DNA of 64,000 nucleotides from Gordonia alkanivorans NBRC 16433 (lineage in GTDB: Bacteria; Actinomycetota; Actinomycetes; Mycobacteriales; Mycobacteriaceae): assembly GCF_000225505.1 (NCBI RefSeq), contig NZ_BACI01000056.1, positions 124,001 through 188,000 on the forward strand. The letters are read 5' to 3'. Below the pieces are notes generated by a model, which did not search any database, was not told the origin of the DNA, and worked only from the letters and a program-made list of their open reading frames with translations. Of the stretch, positions 44,543 through 53,112 are shown in pieces. Position numbers and translations under genes: made by a program. Positions within the stretch are counted from its first letter, which is position 1. Each line of letters opens with the position of its first letter.

Positions 44543-45064
44543 ATGCAGTCGATTCCGATCGGACTCACCCCGTTCCAGCATGAGGGCACGCTGAACGGAA
44601 TCCTCATCTCGGGCCGCTGGCCGGAATCCACACTCGAGTGGACACAGACCCTCGTCGGGTCGGTGCGGATCGCATGCCGGCCCGGCTTCCTCCCGACGAC
44701 GACGATCTTCGGCGTCGTCGAGCAGCGTCCGCCGCACGGCGGTGAGGACACCGTCGGGATGATGGTCGCGATCGGGAACGTCGTCGACGACAGCTTCGTC
44801 GAGGCCGGCAGGTTCCTGAACAATCCCCCGGCGCTCGTCATGCTGCACCCGCCGTCGCAGACCCGTCCGTCGTTGCCGGAGTGTTCCGAGGTCGCCTCGG
44901 GTTGTGTGCTGCTGCCCGGGCTCCCCGAACTCGGACTCGAGCACCGGGCCGGGTGGGCCGAGGCGGAGGCCGACGGGACCGTGGTGAACCTCCGCAACGA
45001 GGTGGGCATCGACCCCAATGCCGACCCGGACACCGCCGTGCTCGCCATGCTCCTCGCAGCTTAG
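44543..45064 (+). CDS. hypothetical protein
   Basis: A 173-residue soluble protein with no family I recognise. It is mostly beta-like with acidic residues; stretches such as EWTQTLVGSVRIACRPGFLP and GLEHRAGWAEAEADGTVVNL give no known motif. ATG 44543 has a GGAGGTAGGA ribosome site. The 178-base gap upstream has a short inverted repeat CCTGG/CCAGG (about 44495-44514) and no other element I can name. It lies between the ECF operon and the GDT1 gene and is probably transcribed alone. Confidence 0.7.
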   Translation: MQSIPIGLTPFQHEGTLNGILISGRWPESTLEWTQTLVGSVRIACRPGFLPTTTIFGVVEQRPPHGGEDTVGMMVAIGNVVDDSFVEAGRFLNNPPALVMLHPPSQTRPSLPECSEVASGCVLLPGLPELGLEHRAGWAEAEADGTVVNLRNEVGIDPNADPDTAVLAMLLAA

Positions 45065-45184
45065 GGCGCCGAGGCCTCGCGAAGGCCCAGAGGCGGTTGC
45101 CCGCACGCGGCAATCCGGGTGGCCGAACTTTAGTTTTTGTGCCCCCGACCTGCATGGATACGGGCTACTGACGAGTTGCATTCG

Positions 45185-45207
45185 CCAGTTAGGGCTCACT
45201 AACCTGG
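45185..45207 (+). promoter_or_regulatory. inverted repeat directly before GDT1-type gene
   Basis: CCAGTTAG-GGCTCA-CTAACCTGG is a near-perfect palindrome (one extra C in the right arm) ending six bases before the GTG start. The GTTAG...CTAAC core resembles DtxR/MntR-family operators. A metal-responsive repressor is plausible because the gene family exports manganese. Confidence 0.5.
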
Positions 45208-45212
45208 CGTCT

Positions 45213-45935
45213 GTGATTGCTGCCCTGCTCCTCAGTTTCGGCGTGATCTTCGTCGCCGAACTGGGCGACAAGTCACAACTGATGGCGATGACCTACGCCC
45301 TGCGGTACCGCTGGTGGGTCGTCCTCCTCGCCATCACCGTCGCCACCACTGCGGTACACGCCGTCTCGGTGTTCTTCGGTCATTTCCTCGGGATGTCGCT
45401 GCCGACCGATCTGATGTCGGTCCTGGCCGGCCTCGCCATGCTCGTCTTCGGCCTGTGGACGATCTACGGAGATCGCCTCGACGACGAGGAGCAGAACCGC
45501 GCGACGCGAGTCGGCGCCTCGGTGTTCCTCGCCGTGATGTCGGCCTTCTTCCTCGCCGAGCTCGGCGACAAGACCATGCTGGCCACCATCACACTTGCCA
45601 CCGACCACGACTGGCTCGGCGTGTGGATCGGTTCCACCGTGGGCATGGTCGCCGCCGACGCCCTGGCGATCGGCGTGGGTGTCCTGCTCGGGAAGCACCT
45701 TCCCGAGCGTGTCATCGCGATCGGTGCGGCCGTTCTGTTCTTCGGTTTCGCGGTGTGGCTCACCGTGACCGGCCTGACCGGGGCGTCGACCCCGATGATC
45801 GCCGCGACGGTCACCGCGATCGTCGTCATCATCGGAGTGGGGACGTTCCTCATCCACCGCGACCGTCGTCTCCGCGCCGACTCCGATACCGAAGCAGCCG
45901 TTCCCGAGCGTTCGCTCGGTGGACACGAGGGCTGA
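45213..45935 (+). CDS. TMEM165/GDT1 family cation transporter
   Basis: A 240-residue membrane protein with six to seven helices and the two family signature motifs: VAELGDKSQLMAM (first half) and LAELGDKTMLATI (second half), the E-x-G-D-K/R-S/T motifs that bind divalent cation. Bacterial members (MneA type) export Mn2+. GTG 45213 starts helix 1 right after the palindrome. A longer start would read through the palindrome in an unconserved leader. The last 35 residues are a cytosolic basic/acidic tail. Confidence 0.92.
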   Translation: MIAALLLSFGVIFVAELGDKSQLMAMTYALRYRWWVVLLAITVATTAVHAVSVFFGHFLGMSLPTDLMSVLAGLAMLVFGLWTIYGDRLDDEEQNRATRVGASVFLAVMSAFFLAELGDKTMLATITLATDHDWLGVWIGSTVGMVAADALAIGVGVLLGKHLPERVIAIGAAVLFFGFAVWLTVTGLTGASTPMIAATVTAIVVIIGVGTFLIHRDRRLRADSDTEAAVPERSLGGHEG

Positions 45936-46055
45936 ACGCGGGCGCCACGCAGCAGCTGACTATCGTGAACGTGCACCCCGCGCCGGTGCACGTCGTCCAC
46001 TTCACCGGGACACGGGTCCGGCGGCAATCGGTACCGCGAAAGGACTACTACACCC

Positions 46056-46817
46056 ATGGACGTTTCAGGCGCTTCCGTTCTGGTCACCGGCGGGGCATCG
46101 GGCCTCGGCGCAGCCACCGCCCGTCGCTTCGCCGCCGCAGGCGCGCAGGTCTTCGGCCTCGACCTGCAGGCCTCGATCGACAAGGCGGCACCCACCGACG
46201 GCGTCACCCTGATCGCCGCCGACGTCACCGACGAAGCGCAGGTCCAGGGCGCCATCGACACCATCGCCGAGTCGGGCGCACCGCTGCGTGTCGCCGTCAA
46301 CTGCGCCGGCGTCGGCTGGGCCGCACGCATCCTCGGCAAGAACGGCCCCCACGAGCTCGACCTCTTCCGCAAGGTCATCGACATCAACCTGGTCGGCACC
46401 TTCAACGTGATGCGGCTGGCCGCCAACCGCATGTCGGAGGAGTCCACCATCGACGGCGACGGCCAGCGCGGCGTCATCATCAACACCGCTTCGGTCGCGG
46501 CCTTCGAGGGCCAGATCGGTCAGATCGCGTACGCCGCGTCGAAGGGTGGCGTCCACGCGATGACCATTTCTGCGGCCCGCGACCTCGCCCGGATCGGTGT
46601 GCGCGTCTGCACCATCGCCCCCGGCACCATCAGCACCCCGATGCTGGCGGGTGTGACCCCCGAGTTCCAGAAGACCCTGGCCGAGGCGATCCCGTTCCCG
46701 CAGCGTCTCGGTGAGCCCGACGAGTACGCACAGCTGGCCGAGTTCATCGTCGAGCACAACTACCTCAACGGCGAGACCATCCGCATGGACGGCGCGATCC
46801 GGATGGCTCCGCGCTAG
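46056..46817 (+). CDS. SDR family dehydrogenase (HSD10-like 3-hydroxyacyl-CoA type)
   Basis: A 253-residue short-chain dehydrogenase. Seen: Rossmann TGGASGLG (residues 11-18), DVTD (59-62), NCAGVGWA (84-91), INTASVAAF with catalytic Ser, and YAASKGG (Tyr, Lys), then the PGTISTPML specificity loop. The closest type is the type-II 3-hydroxyacyl-CoA dehydrogenase that serves lipid and branched amino-acid breakdown. ATG 46056. Its TAG shares CTAG (46814-46817) with the stop of the convergent membrane-protein gene. Confidence 0.92.
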   Translation: MDVSGASVLVTGGASGLGAATARRFAAAGAQVFGLDLQASIDKAAPTDGVTLIAADVTDEAQVQGAIDTIAESGAPLRVAVNCAGVGWAARILGKNGPHELDLFRKVIDINLVGTFNVMRLAANRMSEESTIDGDGQRGVIINTASVAAFEGQIGQIAYAASKGGVHAMTISAARDLARIGVRVCTIAPGTISTPMLAGVTPEFQKTLAEAIPFPQRLGEPDEYAQLAEFIVEHNYLNGETIRMDGAIRMAPR

Positions 46818-48034
46818 AGTCCCGATTCCTGGTCCTCGGCCGGGCGACCGATGGGCGCCACCTCGGCGTCCTCGGTCAGCAGCAGCTCCTCGGACAACCT
46901 GATCAGCGGTGCGGCATCCGCTTCCAGACCCTCGCCGTCGGCGGGGGCGAGGTCGCGGACCGCGCCGCTGATCTTGTCTCCGGCCCCGTCGGCCACCGCG
47001 CTCAACTCCGACACCGCGCTGCGCAGCAATCGAACCTGCACGTCGACCTGGGCATACTCGAAGACCGGCGGTAGATACGGACTGAGCTGGGTCAACGCGT
47101 CCCGCGTCTCGACCACGCGCCGGTGGAGCCGCGTCGTCGGCGACAACTGACCCGTGTCGGGCAGCACGACCTCCGGTACCGCACCGGTCACCAACCGCCA
47201 CAACGGCAGGAGTTCGGTGTCGAGTCGGCGGCGGCGCCGGTTGGCCACGAGGGACTGCACCCTGGAGTAGACCATCGGATAGCTGATGCCCAGCAGGAAG
47301 GACACGACGCCGACGGTCGCCAGGACCCGGTTGGTGGTCACGAGCCACGGGGACCTCGCGACATTCATCGCACTGACCGCGACGAACACGATCTGCGCGA
47401 TCGCACCGAGCGCCAGGAACCCGAGTCCGGCCATGAGCAGACCCAGCGACACTCGTAGGTATCCGTCGGCCGTCGCATAGAACTTCCGGACACTGTTGAC
47501 GCAGGCCAGGAAACCATAGGCGAGGTATCCGCTCGCGATCAGCATGAACAGGGCGAAACCCCAGTTCTGGACGGTCCATTCGCTGATGGTCTCGGTCCGG
47601 ATCTCCTCGGGGATCACCAGCATGGTGATCTGGAGACCGATGAGCGACGCGACGAGCGGCAGCGCCTCCCAGCCGGCGCGTCGTTCGCGGGACACCCGGT
47701 CGGGGAAGAAGAAGACCACGACGAGCGCGGCCACCCCGATCGCGAGGAGCGCGTAGAAGGCCACCCTCGACAGTCCGGCGAATCCCCTGGTGTTGAGCGT
47801 GGACGCCACCGCCTCGTTCACCACGACGAAGGCGACCGTCAACGACGCGACCGCGACCATCATCGCCAGCGGTTGGAGTCCCCATCCGGTACGGCGGATC
47901 TGGTCCAGTCGCCAGCAGAACGCGATCGCGAAGACCACGCCCGCCAGCGCATTGACGATGCCGATCCCCGCCTCGACACCCTGAGCGAGGACGAGGGCAG
48001 TGACGGCGTCGCCGGCCGACCCGGTCACAACCAT
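46814..48034 (-). CDS. MAB_1171c family putative membrane transporter
   Basis: A 406-residue protein: about seven membrane helices in the first 230 residues (VAFYALLAIGVAALVVVFFF, FALFMLIASGYLAYGFLACV and others) and a cytosolic C-terminal half with helical charged segments. Resembles the MAB_1171c family, which usually sits beside an ImmA/IrrE-type protease, as here. Transport substrate unproven. ATG 48034 overlaps the ImmA stop by ten bases, so the two are coupled. Confidence 0.82.
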   Translation of the reverse strand: MVVTGSAGDAVTALVLAQGVEAGIGIVNALAGVVFAIAFCWRLDQIRRTGWGLQPLAMMVAVASLTVAFVVVNEAVASTLNTRGFAGLSRVAFYALLAIGVAALVVVFFFPDRVSRERRAGWEALPLVASLIGLQITMLVIPEEIRTETISEWTVQNWGFALFMLIASGYLAYGFLACVNSVRKFYATADGYLRVSLGLLMAGLGFLALGAIAQIVFVAVSAMNVARSPWLVTTNRVLATVGVVSFLLGISYPMVYSRVQSLVANRRRRRLDTELLPLWRLVTGAVPEVVLPDTGQLSPTTRLHRRVVETRDALTQLSPYLPPVFEYAQVDVQVRLLRSAVSELSAVADGAGDKISGAVRDLAPADGEGLEADAAPLIRLSEELLLTEDAEVAPIGRPAEDQESGL

Positions 48035-48537
48035 CCGCGGTGCCCACCCAGCAGCCGCTGGAGGCCCCGGAGCTCGTCGTGCGCGGCAGTGCTCCCGACG
48101 CCGGTGCCGGCCTCCTCGGCCCAGGCGAGGATCATCGACGCCAACATCTCGGCCTCCCACTCGCGGTCATCGGAGTAACAGGTACGACGCAGTGCCGCGT
48201 CGGACGAATCCTGCGTGAGAGCGGCCAACCCTTCGACGGACACCTCGGCCAGCATCTGGTGCCCGGCGATGAGATGCCCGAATTCGTGGATGACGATCTG
48301 GTCGCGATGCAGCGGCGACGTGTTCGCCTGATAGAAGAAGTAGTCCGCGTCGGCAGCCGCCAACCAGATCCCGTTGGGCGCGCCACTGGGCAACGGATGG
48401 GCGAGCAGCCGAATCGGACGACCCCGCCGCTCGCCGTACCGGTCACACAACTGCGTGACATCCAGCGGGAGATCGAGATCGAGTCCACGCAACGTGGTGC
48501 GACACAGCACACGCAGAGCACGCTCGGATCGACGCAT
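48025..48537 (-). CDS. ImmA/IrrE family metalloprotease
   Basis: A 170-residue protein with the zinc protease motif HEFGHLIAGH (HExxH) in its middle and a downstream acidic region with EWEAEMLAS (third ligand). ImmA/IrrE enzymes cleave helix-turn-helix repressors in stress or mobile-element control. ATG 48537 was chosen; a GTG two codons earlier is possible. Upstream on the same strand is the EspR-like regulator, a candidate substrate by family analogy. Inference only. Confidence 0.87.
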   Translation of the reverse strand: MRRSERALRVLCRTTLRGLDLDLPLDVTQLCDRYGERRGRPIRLLAHPLPSGAPNGIWLAAADADYFFYQANTSPLHRDQIVIHEFGHLIAGHQMLAEVSVEGLAALTQDSSDAALRRTCYSDDREWEAEMLASMILAWAEEAGTGVGSTAAHDELRGLQRLLGGHRGWL

Positions 48538-48719
48538 GTGCACAATCGAACCACGACTTCGTAAGGGCACGCGATGTGTGCCACCGACCGAGGGAACAGA
48601 CGCCACGAGGTGGTCACCGGCTCGGACTGGTCTTGGGCCGACACCCCACGGCCCATACTCCTGTCCGACGCCCGGCGACCCGTGCGACGCGGTTTTCGGC
48701 CGTCAGGCCGAGAACCAGG

Positions 48720-49268
48720 TCAGTCCTCGCTCGTCTCCCCGACCACACGCAGACGCGAATCAGCCGACGGCTTCTCGTCGCTGAGTCCCGCCGCGATGAC
48801 GTCCGGTGGGTCTTTCGGAAGACCCTGCTGCTCGCGCAGTACCTTGATCAGTTCGTTCACCACGGTGACCGAATCGCTCGAGAGGCCCGCAAGTCGGAAT
48901 GCCGCCAACTGCACGTTGGTGTCCGCCTGCAACCGCATCAGATCGATCTCGTCGCGGGTGCGCTGCGCGGCCCGATCCTCGAGGAAGTAATGCACGTCGA
49001 CCCCGAATGCGGCCGCGATCCCCTCGACGGTTCGGAACGACGGGGACTTCGCTTTCCCCGACCGCAACTGGCTCAGATACGACTCACCCAGACGGAATCC
49101 CCGTTCCGTCGACCGCGCCGCAATCGCCTTGGCACTGTATGCCCTCCCGTTCGGACCGGGAACGGTCCGAAAAAGCTCCTCGAGTCGCCGGGCGAACAAC
49201 CCCGGATCGAGTGCATCCGATTCCTTCGCTCTCGAACGATCGGAGTCGGTGCGTCCGGTGTCGCCCAT
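48720..49268 (-). CDS. EspR-type XRE helix-turn-helix regulator
   Basis: A 182-residue DNA-binding protein. The N-terminal region (about residues 24-96) reads LFARRLEELFRTVPGPNGRA, YLSQLRSGKAKSPSFRTVEG and GVDVHYFLED, very close in pattern to M. tuberculosis EspR (Rv3849), a nucleoid-associated regulator of secretion genes. A C-terminal helical part (about 100-160) would dimerise. Synteny (between sodA and the Hns-like gene) supports orthology. ATG 49268 has GGAG at suitable spacing; an upstream ATG at about 49301 is possible. A TTTGCAAA site (49326-49333) in its promoter resembles what I remember of EspR half-sites. Confidence 0.86.
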   Translation of the reverse strand: MGDTGRTDSDRSRAKESDALDPGLFARRLEELFRTVPGPNGRAYSAKAIAARSTERGFRLGESYLSQLRSGKAKSPSFRTVEGIAAAFGVDVHYFLEDRAAQRTRDEIDLMRLQADTNVQLAAFRLAGLSSDSVTVVNELIKVLREQQGLPKDPPDVIAAGLSDEKPSADSRLRVVGETSED

Positions 49269-49590
49269 AGGCTTCTCCGCCCCTCCTGAAGTCATGACCA
49301 TGTTCTCCGAAATGCGAAACTTGAATTTGCAAACATTAAAGCCCGCTGCACTCGGCCGTTGCAACGACCGGTACGGTCAGAACGTACCGGACCGTCGCAC
49401 GCCATGCGTATCACCTGTGGTCATGATGTAACGAACGATAGTGTGGCGTTCTTCACACTTCGGGGGGTAACACGGTGTCGGCCTGCCGACGACACATGAA
49501 CTGGAGGCCTGACCGTGATGCACTCGGGGTCATGAGGTCGCGCCCCGAACCACTGGATCTTGTACACAACTGTACTCCCGGAGCCGAACG
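49269..49590. promoter_or_regulatory. divergent intergenic region with operator-like repeats
   Basis: This 322-base gap lies between the EspR-like gene and the exported His/Asp-rich gene. It contains CCGGTACG-N7-CGTACCGG (49368-49390, perfect 8-base arms), GAACG-N9-CGTTC (49433-49451), GTACA-CAAC-TGTAC (49562-49575) and an A+T-rich stretch at 49318-49342 with TTTGCAAA. The density of repeats suggests shared regulation of both genes, possibly autoregulation by the EspR-like protein. Confidence 0.6.
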
Positions 49591-50535
49591 ATGACCCACC
49601 GCATTCCGGAGCCTCACGGCAACCGTCGGCGGCGTCGATCCGTGGCATCCGTCGGTGCCGTCCTCGCGATGATCGCGTTCCTCGCTCTCGCCCCCGGCAT
49701 CGGCTCGACGGCCCCGATCGGCTCTGGTGACTCCGGACCCGGCAACAGCGGGTCGGGCGGCTACGGCGCGCACAGCGCCGACGACGACTCCGATGATGAT
49801 GACGACGACTACGGGGCGTCACCCCCGACCGGCAACGGCACCCCGGGGAGCTCCTGGCACCACGGCCACGGACACGGACACGGCCATCACGGTCACGGCA
49901 CCCCGTCGGGCACCGGAACACCGTCCGGGACCACGACGACGGGCAGTTCGGTGACCGGGTCCGCCGAGACCGGGCCACCTGACACCGGGAGCTCGACGAC
50001 CGAAGCCTCTCCGTCGGAGAGCCCGGCGACGTCGGCTACCTCGACGACCGGGATCGTGATCCCCGTGCCGCCCGTGAACGTCTGGCCGAACGTGCCGCCG
50101 GCTCCGCAGGACCCGACCGGCGCCGACCCGTCACCCGACGGCGAGGGAACCCCGCCCCCACCCGCCGACGTCCCGACGGTCGCCGCCCCCAGCGGTCCCC
50201 CTGCCGCCGCGGCTCCCGGGGCATCTGCAGCAGGCGCGCCGGCAGGTGTGGGAGCCGCAGCTCCTCGCGCCGGCGAGACCACCCCGGATGCGGAGACGCC
50301 GGAAGCTGTTTCGACCGACTCGGACGAGTCCGAGTCCGCCGCCTTGGTGTCGAGTCCACCGGCACCGTCCGACGGTCCGGCACAGGCCCTGCCGAGTTCG
50401 TCCCCCGACACGATCCTGACGGGGGTCAAGAAGTTCCTGGTCGGCGTGGCCCCCGGTGGCCTGATGCTGCTCGGCGCGGTCGCCCTGTTCGGCAGCGGAT
50501 CGTTCCTGGAGTCGCTGCGCACCCTGCGTTCCTGA
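49591..50535 (+). CDS. exported low-complexity His/Asp-rich protein
   Basis: A 314-residue protein with a basic start and signal-like helix (about residues 17-40), then a long Gly/Ser/Pro/Thr-rich region with an Asp run (DDDSDDDDDDYG) and a His-Gly repeat (HHGHGHGHGHHGHG). It ends in a single hydrophobic helix (FLVGVAPGGLMLLGAVALFG) and a short cytosolic end. The layout is of a wall-spanning or surface-displayed anchor; the His and Asp patches could bind metal ions. No enzymatic domain is seen. ATG 49591 lacks a strong ribosome site. Confidence 0.8.
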   Translation: MTHRIPEPHGNRRRRRSVASVGAVLAMIAFLALAPGIGSTAPIGSGDSGPGNSGSGGYGAHSADDDSDDDDDDYGASPPTGNGTPGSSWHHGHGHGHGHHGHGTPSGTGTPSGTTTTGSSVTGSAETGPPDTGSSTTEASPSESPATSATSTTGIVIPVPPVNVWPNVPPAPQDPTGADPSPDGEGTPPPPADVPTVAAPSGPPAAAAPGASAAGAPAGVGAAAPRAGETTPDAETPEAVSTDSDESESAALVSSPPAPSDGPAQALPSSSPDTILTGVKKFLVGVAPGGLMLLGAVALFGSGSFLESLRTLRS

Positions 50536-50558
50536 CGGTCGCCCGCCGGCTCGTCGGG

Positions 50559-52205
50559 TCAGTCGTCGGTCCGTGCCAGCAGATCCCGTTCGTGCGGGAC
50601 GTCGTCGACGGCGCCCCCGGACATCCACTCCCGCAACACCTTTGTGGCCCGGACGTCGTCCTCGTTGTACTCCAGCAGTCGCTGCCGCTGACCGAGATCA
50701 GGGCGGCCGCCACCCAGAGCGACCGCGGCGCGGTACCACTCCATCGACGCCTCGCCGCTCGCGTCGTCGTCGCGCCACGCGAACCCGGCGACGGGCGCGA
50801 CCCGTTTCAGTCCCTTGCCGCGGGGACAGATGAAGTTCTCGCCGACGGCCTCGTAGATGTCGACCCACTCGTCGGAGGCGATGAAGGCCTCCACCTCGCG
50901 TCGCGTCGGGATGCCGGGTTCGCCGGCGAACCGGTCGGCCGAGCCCAGCAGCCAACGGTTCTCGGCCTGTTGTGAGTAGCAGTACGCCGCGAAGGTCTTC
51001 CCGCTCTGCCGGGCGGCGAGCCGTTCGGCGGTCAGCCAGGCCCAGAACTCGGCGAACGACCTCGCCTCGTCGCGGGTGGGCAGCGGATCCCAGGTGACGA
51101 ACGGCCGGTAGACCACCGGCTCGTCGGGCGCGGTGGTGTCGGTGCGCAGCGTGCCCCACAGGTAGGCGCCGTGTTCGCCGAAGCTCTCCATGTCGACGTC
51201 GACCTCGATGTCGGCGCGATACACCCGCGGGGTGTCGAGGCGCCGGACGAGTTCGGTTCCGGTCAGCCAGGCGATCGCACCGATCACCGCGTCGTCGAAT
51301 CGTGCACTGCCCGGCCAGTTCTCCGGCGGATCTCCGCGCTGCGCGGCGAGCTGGTCGATCGTCGTGATGCCCGCCTCGATGAGTGCGGCGCCCTGGTTCC
51401 CGGTGGCGACGAGGGACACGTCGCGGACGGCCTCCAGTTCCGGGCCGCACTTCACCCACCACGGGCACGAGCGGCATTCGGCGACGCGTCGCGGTTCGGT
51501 CGGCACCTGCTGCGCCGCGATCGCCCGGCGCCGGTCCAGGACCTCGTTGTAGTCCTCGAGCATCGCACCGGTGTCGTGCACGACGATGCAGTCGGCGTCG
51601 ACGCCGATCACCCCGCCGCGCAGGTCACCGCTCTCCGACGACGCGGCGCTGCCGATCTCGACCAGCATCGCGGTGAGCTGGGCGAGGCGCAGGGCGTCGC
51701 GCCGGTTGGGACGGCCGGTGCGATACGGATCGGGCGTGGGCGCCCACCCCCAGAGCGGACTGGTGACCAGTGTGGGCGGGCGGCTCGGATCCGGGGTGGT
51801 CTTCGCGGGCTGGGTGATCCGGTGATTGACGACGATGACCGGGACGTACCCGTCGCCCACCCTCACCAGGAGTTCGGCATGGCCGCGCCGCCCGTGTTCG
51901 ACGTCGGTGGGCAGCGCCGCATTCCAGATCCACGCGACACCCGCGTCGCACGCCTTCATGGTGGCGGCGACCCGGTCCGCGGCCCTGGACTCCGGGTCGA
52001 CGGCGACGAACGCACCCGGCTGATCGCTGTGGATGCCGCGGAGCAGTTCCCGGACCGCGGTCCGATGATCGGCCGCGGCCTCCTTGCGTCGCTGCACGCC
52101 GGGCGGGTCCGGTTCGGTACCGGGACGCCCCTCGTGACCGAAGTCGAGAGCGACCCGGTGCTCGCAACCCGCCAGATCGCGCGGCGACAACACCACAGAG
52201 GCCAC
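50559..52205 (-). CDS. TM0106 family RecB-like nuclease
   Basis: A 548-residue protein with a RecB/Cas4-like nuclease part in the N-terminal half and a RNase H-like exonuclease part in the C-terminal half: YRADIEVDVDMES (metal aspartates), then LLEYNEDDVRATKVLREWM near the end. A Cys group CRSCPWWVKC (three or four Cys) could hold an Fe-S cluster or zinc. Typical of TM0106-like proteins of unknown cellular role. GTG 52205 gives the conserved VVLSPRDLAGCEHR start. Confidence 0.85.
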   Translation of the reverse strand: MASVVLSPRDLAGCEHRVALDFGHEGRPGTEPDPPGVQRRKEAAADHRTAVRELLRGIHSDQPGAFVAVDPESRAADRVAATMKACDAGVAWIWNAALPTDVEHGRRGHAELLVRVGDGYVPVIVVNHRITQPAKTTPDPSRPPTLVTSPLWGWAPTPDPYRTGRPNRRDALRLAQLTAMLVEIGSAASSESGDLRGGVIGVDADCIVVHDTGAMLEDYNEVLDRRRAIAAQQVPTEPRRVAECRSCPWWVKCGPELEAVRDVSLVATGNQGAALIEAGITTIDQLAAQRGDPPENWPGSARFDDAVIGAIAWLTGTELVRRLDTPRVYRADIEVDVDMESFGEHGAYLWGTLRTDTTAPDEPVVYRPFVTWDPLPTRDEARSFAEFWAWLTAERLAARQSGKTFAAYCYSQQAENRWLLGSADRFAGEPGIPTRREVEAFIASDEWVDIYEAVGENFICPRGKGLKRVAPVAGFAWRDDDASGEASMEWYRAAVALGGGRPDLGQRQRLLEYNEDDVRATKVLREWMSGGAVDDVPHERDLLARTDD

Positions 52206-52321
52206 GCCATCCCTTTCTCGGCTCGAGCAGTCGGACGCGTGGCCCCACCGGGCCACGTGTCATGCTTGTACTTGTTACCACGCCCGCAGCGGTCCACTCG
52301 GCAGCAGCGAAAGGTCATTCG

Positions 52322-53014
52322 ATGGGTTTGTTCTCCTCCGACGGTAGGTCTCGCGCTCAGCGCCGCGCAGAGGCCAAGGCTCTCAAGACGAAAGCCAAGC
52401 TCGAGGCGAAGTTCGACGCCAAGCACCGGCGGAAGGAACAGAAGGCTCGTCGCAAGACCGAGCACAAGTACCTCCAGAAGGATCTGAAGGCGGAGCGCAA
52501 GACCGCCAAGCAGTTGGCGAAGGCCCAGGAGAAGGTCGTCAAGGCCGAGACCAAGAAGGTGAGTGCCGAAGCGAAGGCGGCCGCCGACGCCAAGGTGTTC
52601 AGCCCGGCCAGCGTCAAGCGGTACCTCTCGGTCGCTCGCCTCGTGGCGCCCATCGCCGTCCCGATCGCCTACCGCGCCGCGGTCGCCGGCCGCGCGCAGC
52701 TCTCGGCTCTGCAGGCCAGTCGTGCAGGTGTGTCGCCAGAAGTGTTGCGCCAGTTCAGCGGCCACGGCGCGGCGCTGTCCGCGCGGATCGCCACGACGCG
52801 CACCGCCCTGGACAAGGTCGTCGCTCAGGACACCAGCGCCGACGCCAAGGACTTCGTCGCGGCAATGACCCAGCGTCTGGACAACCTCGACATCGCGGTC
52901 GGCGCGGCCGAGACCATGTCCGCCGCACAGCGCCGGACGGCACACCAGTCGATCGACGACGAACTCGTCGCCATCGACGCCGACATCCTCGCGCGGCTGG
53001 GCGTTCGCTCCTGA
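52322..53014 (+). CDS. DUF6474 family protein (Rv3850-like)
   Basis: A 230-residue protein. Residues about 10-95 are a long basic, Lys/Ala/Glu-rich helix (KAKLEAKFDAKHRRKEQKAR), probably coiled-coil. A short hydrophobic segment (LVAPIAVPIAYRAAVAG) and a helical C-terminal domain follow. Counterpart of M. tuberculosis Rv3850 by place and pattern; function unknown. ATG 52322. The next gene, the Hns-like protein, follows after 98 bases. Confidence 0.82.
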   Translation: MGLFSSDGRSRAQRRAEAKALKTKAKLEAKFDAKHRRKEQKARRKTEHKYLQKDLKAERKTAKQLAKAQEKVVKAETKKVSAEAKAAADAKVFSPASVKRYLSVARLVAPIAVPIAYRAAVAGRAQLSALQASRAGVSPEVLRQFSGHGAALSARIATTRTALDKVVAQDTSADAKDFVAAMTQRLDNLDIAVGAAETMSAAQRRTAHQSIDDELVAIDADILARLGVRS

Positions 53015-53112
53015 ACCTCTAAGATGGGTTCCACGCGTCGCGTCGGGGGTCCGCCCGGTGCGCACACCCCGGAAACACACGCAGGGCCGGGACTCACGCA
53101 AGGGAGCGCCGT

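Noticed and set aside
45065-45212. yybP-ykoY (Mn2+) riboswitch before the GDT1-type gene
   Set aside because: The leader has a small hairpin and a palindrome but I could not match the conserved riboswitch core, so no call was made.
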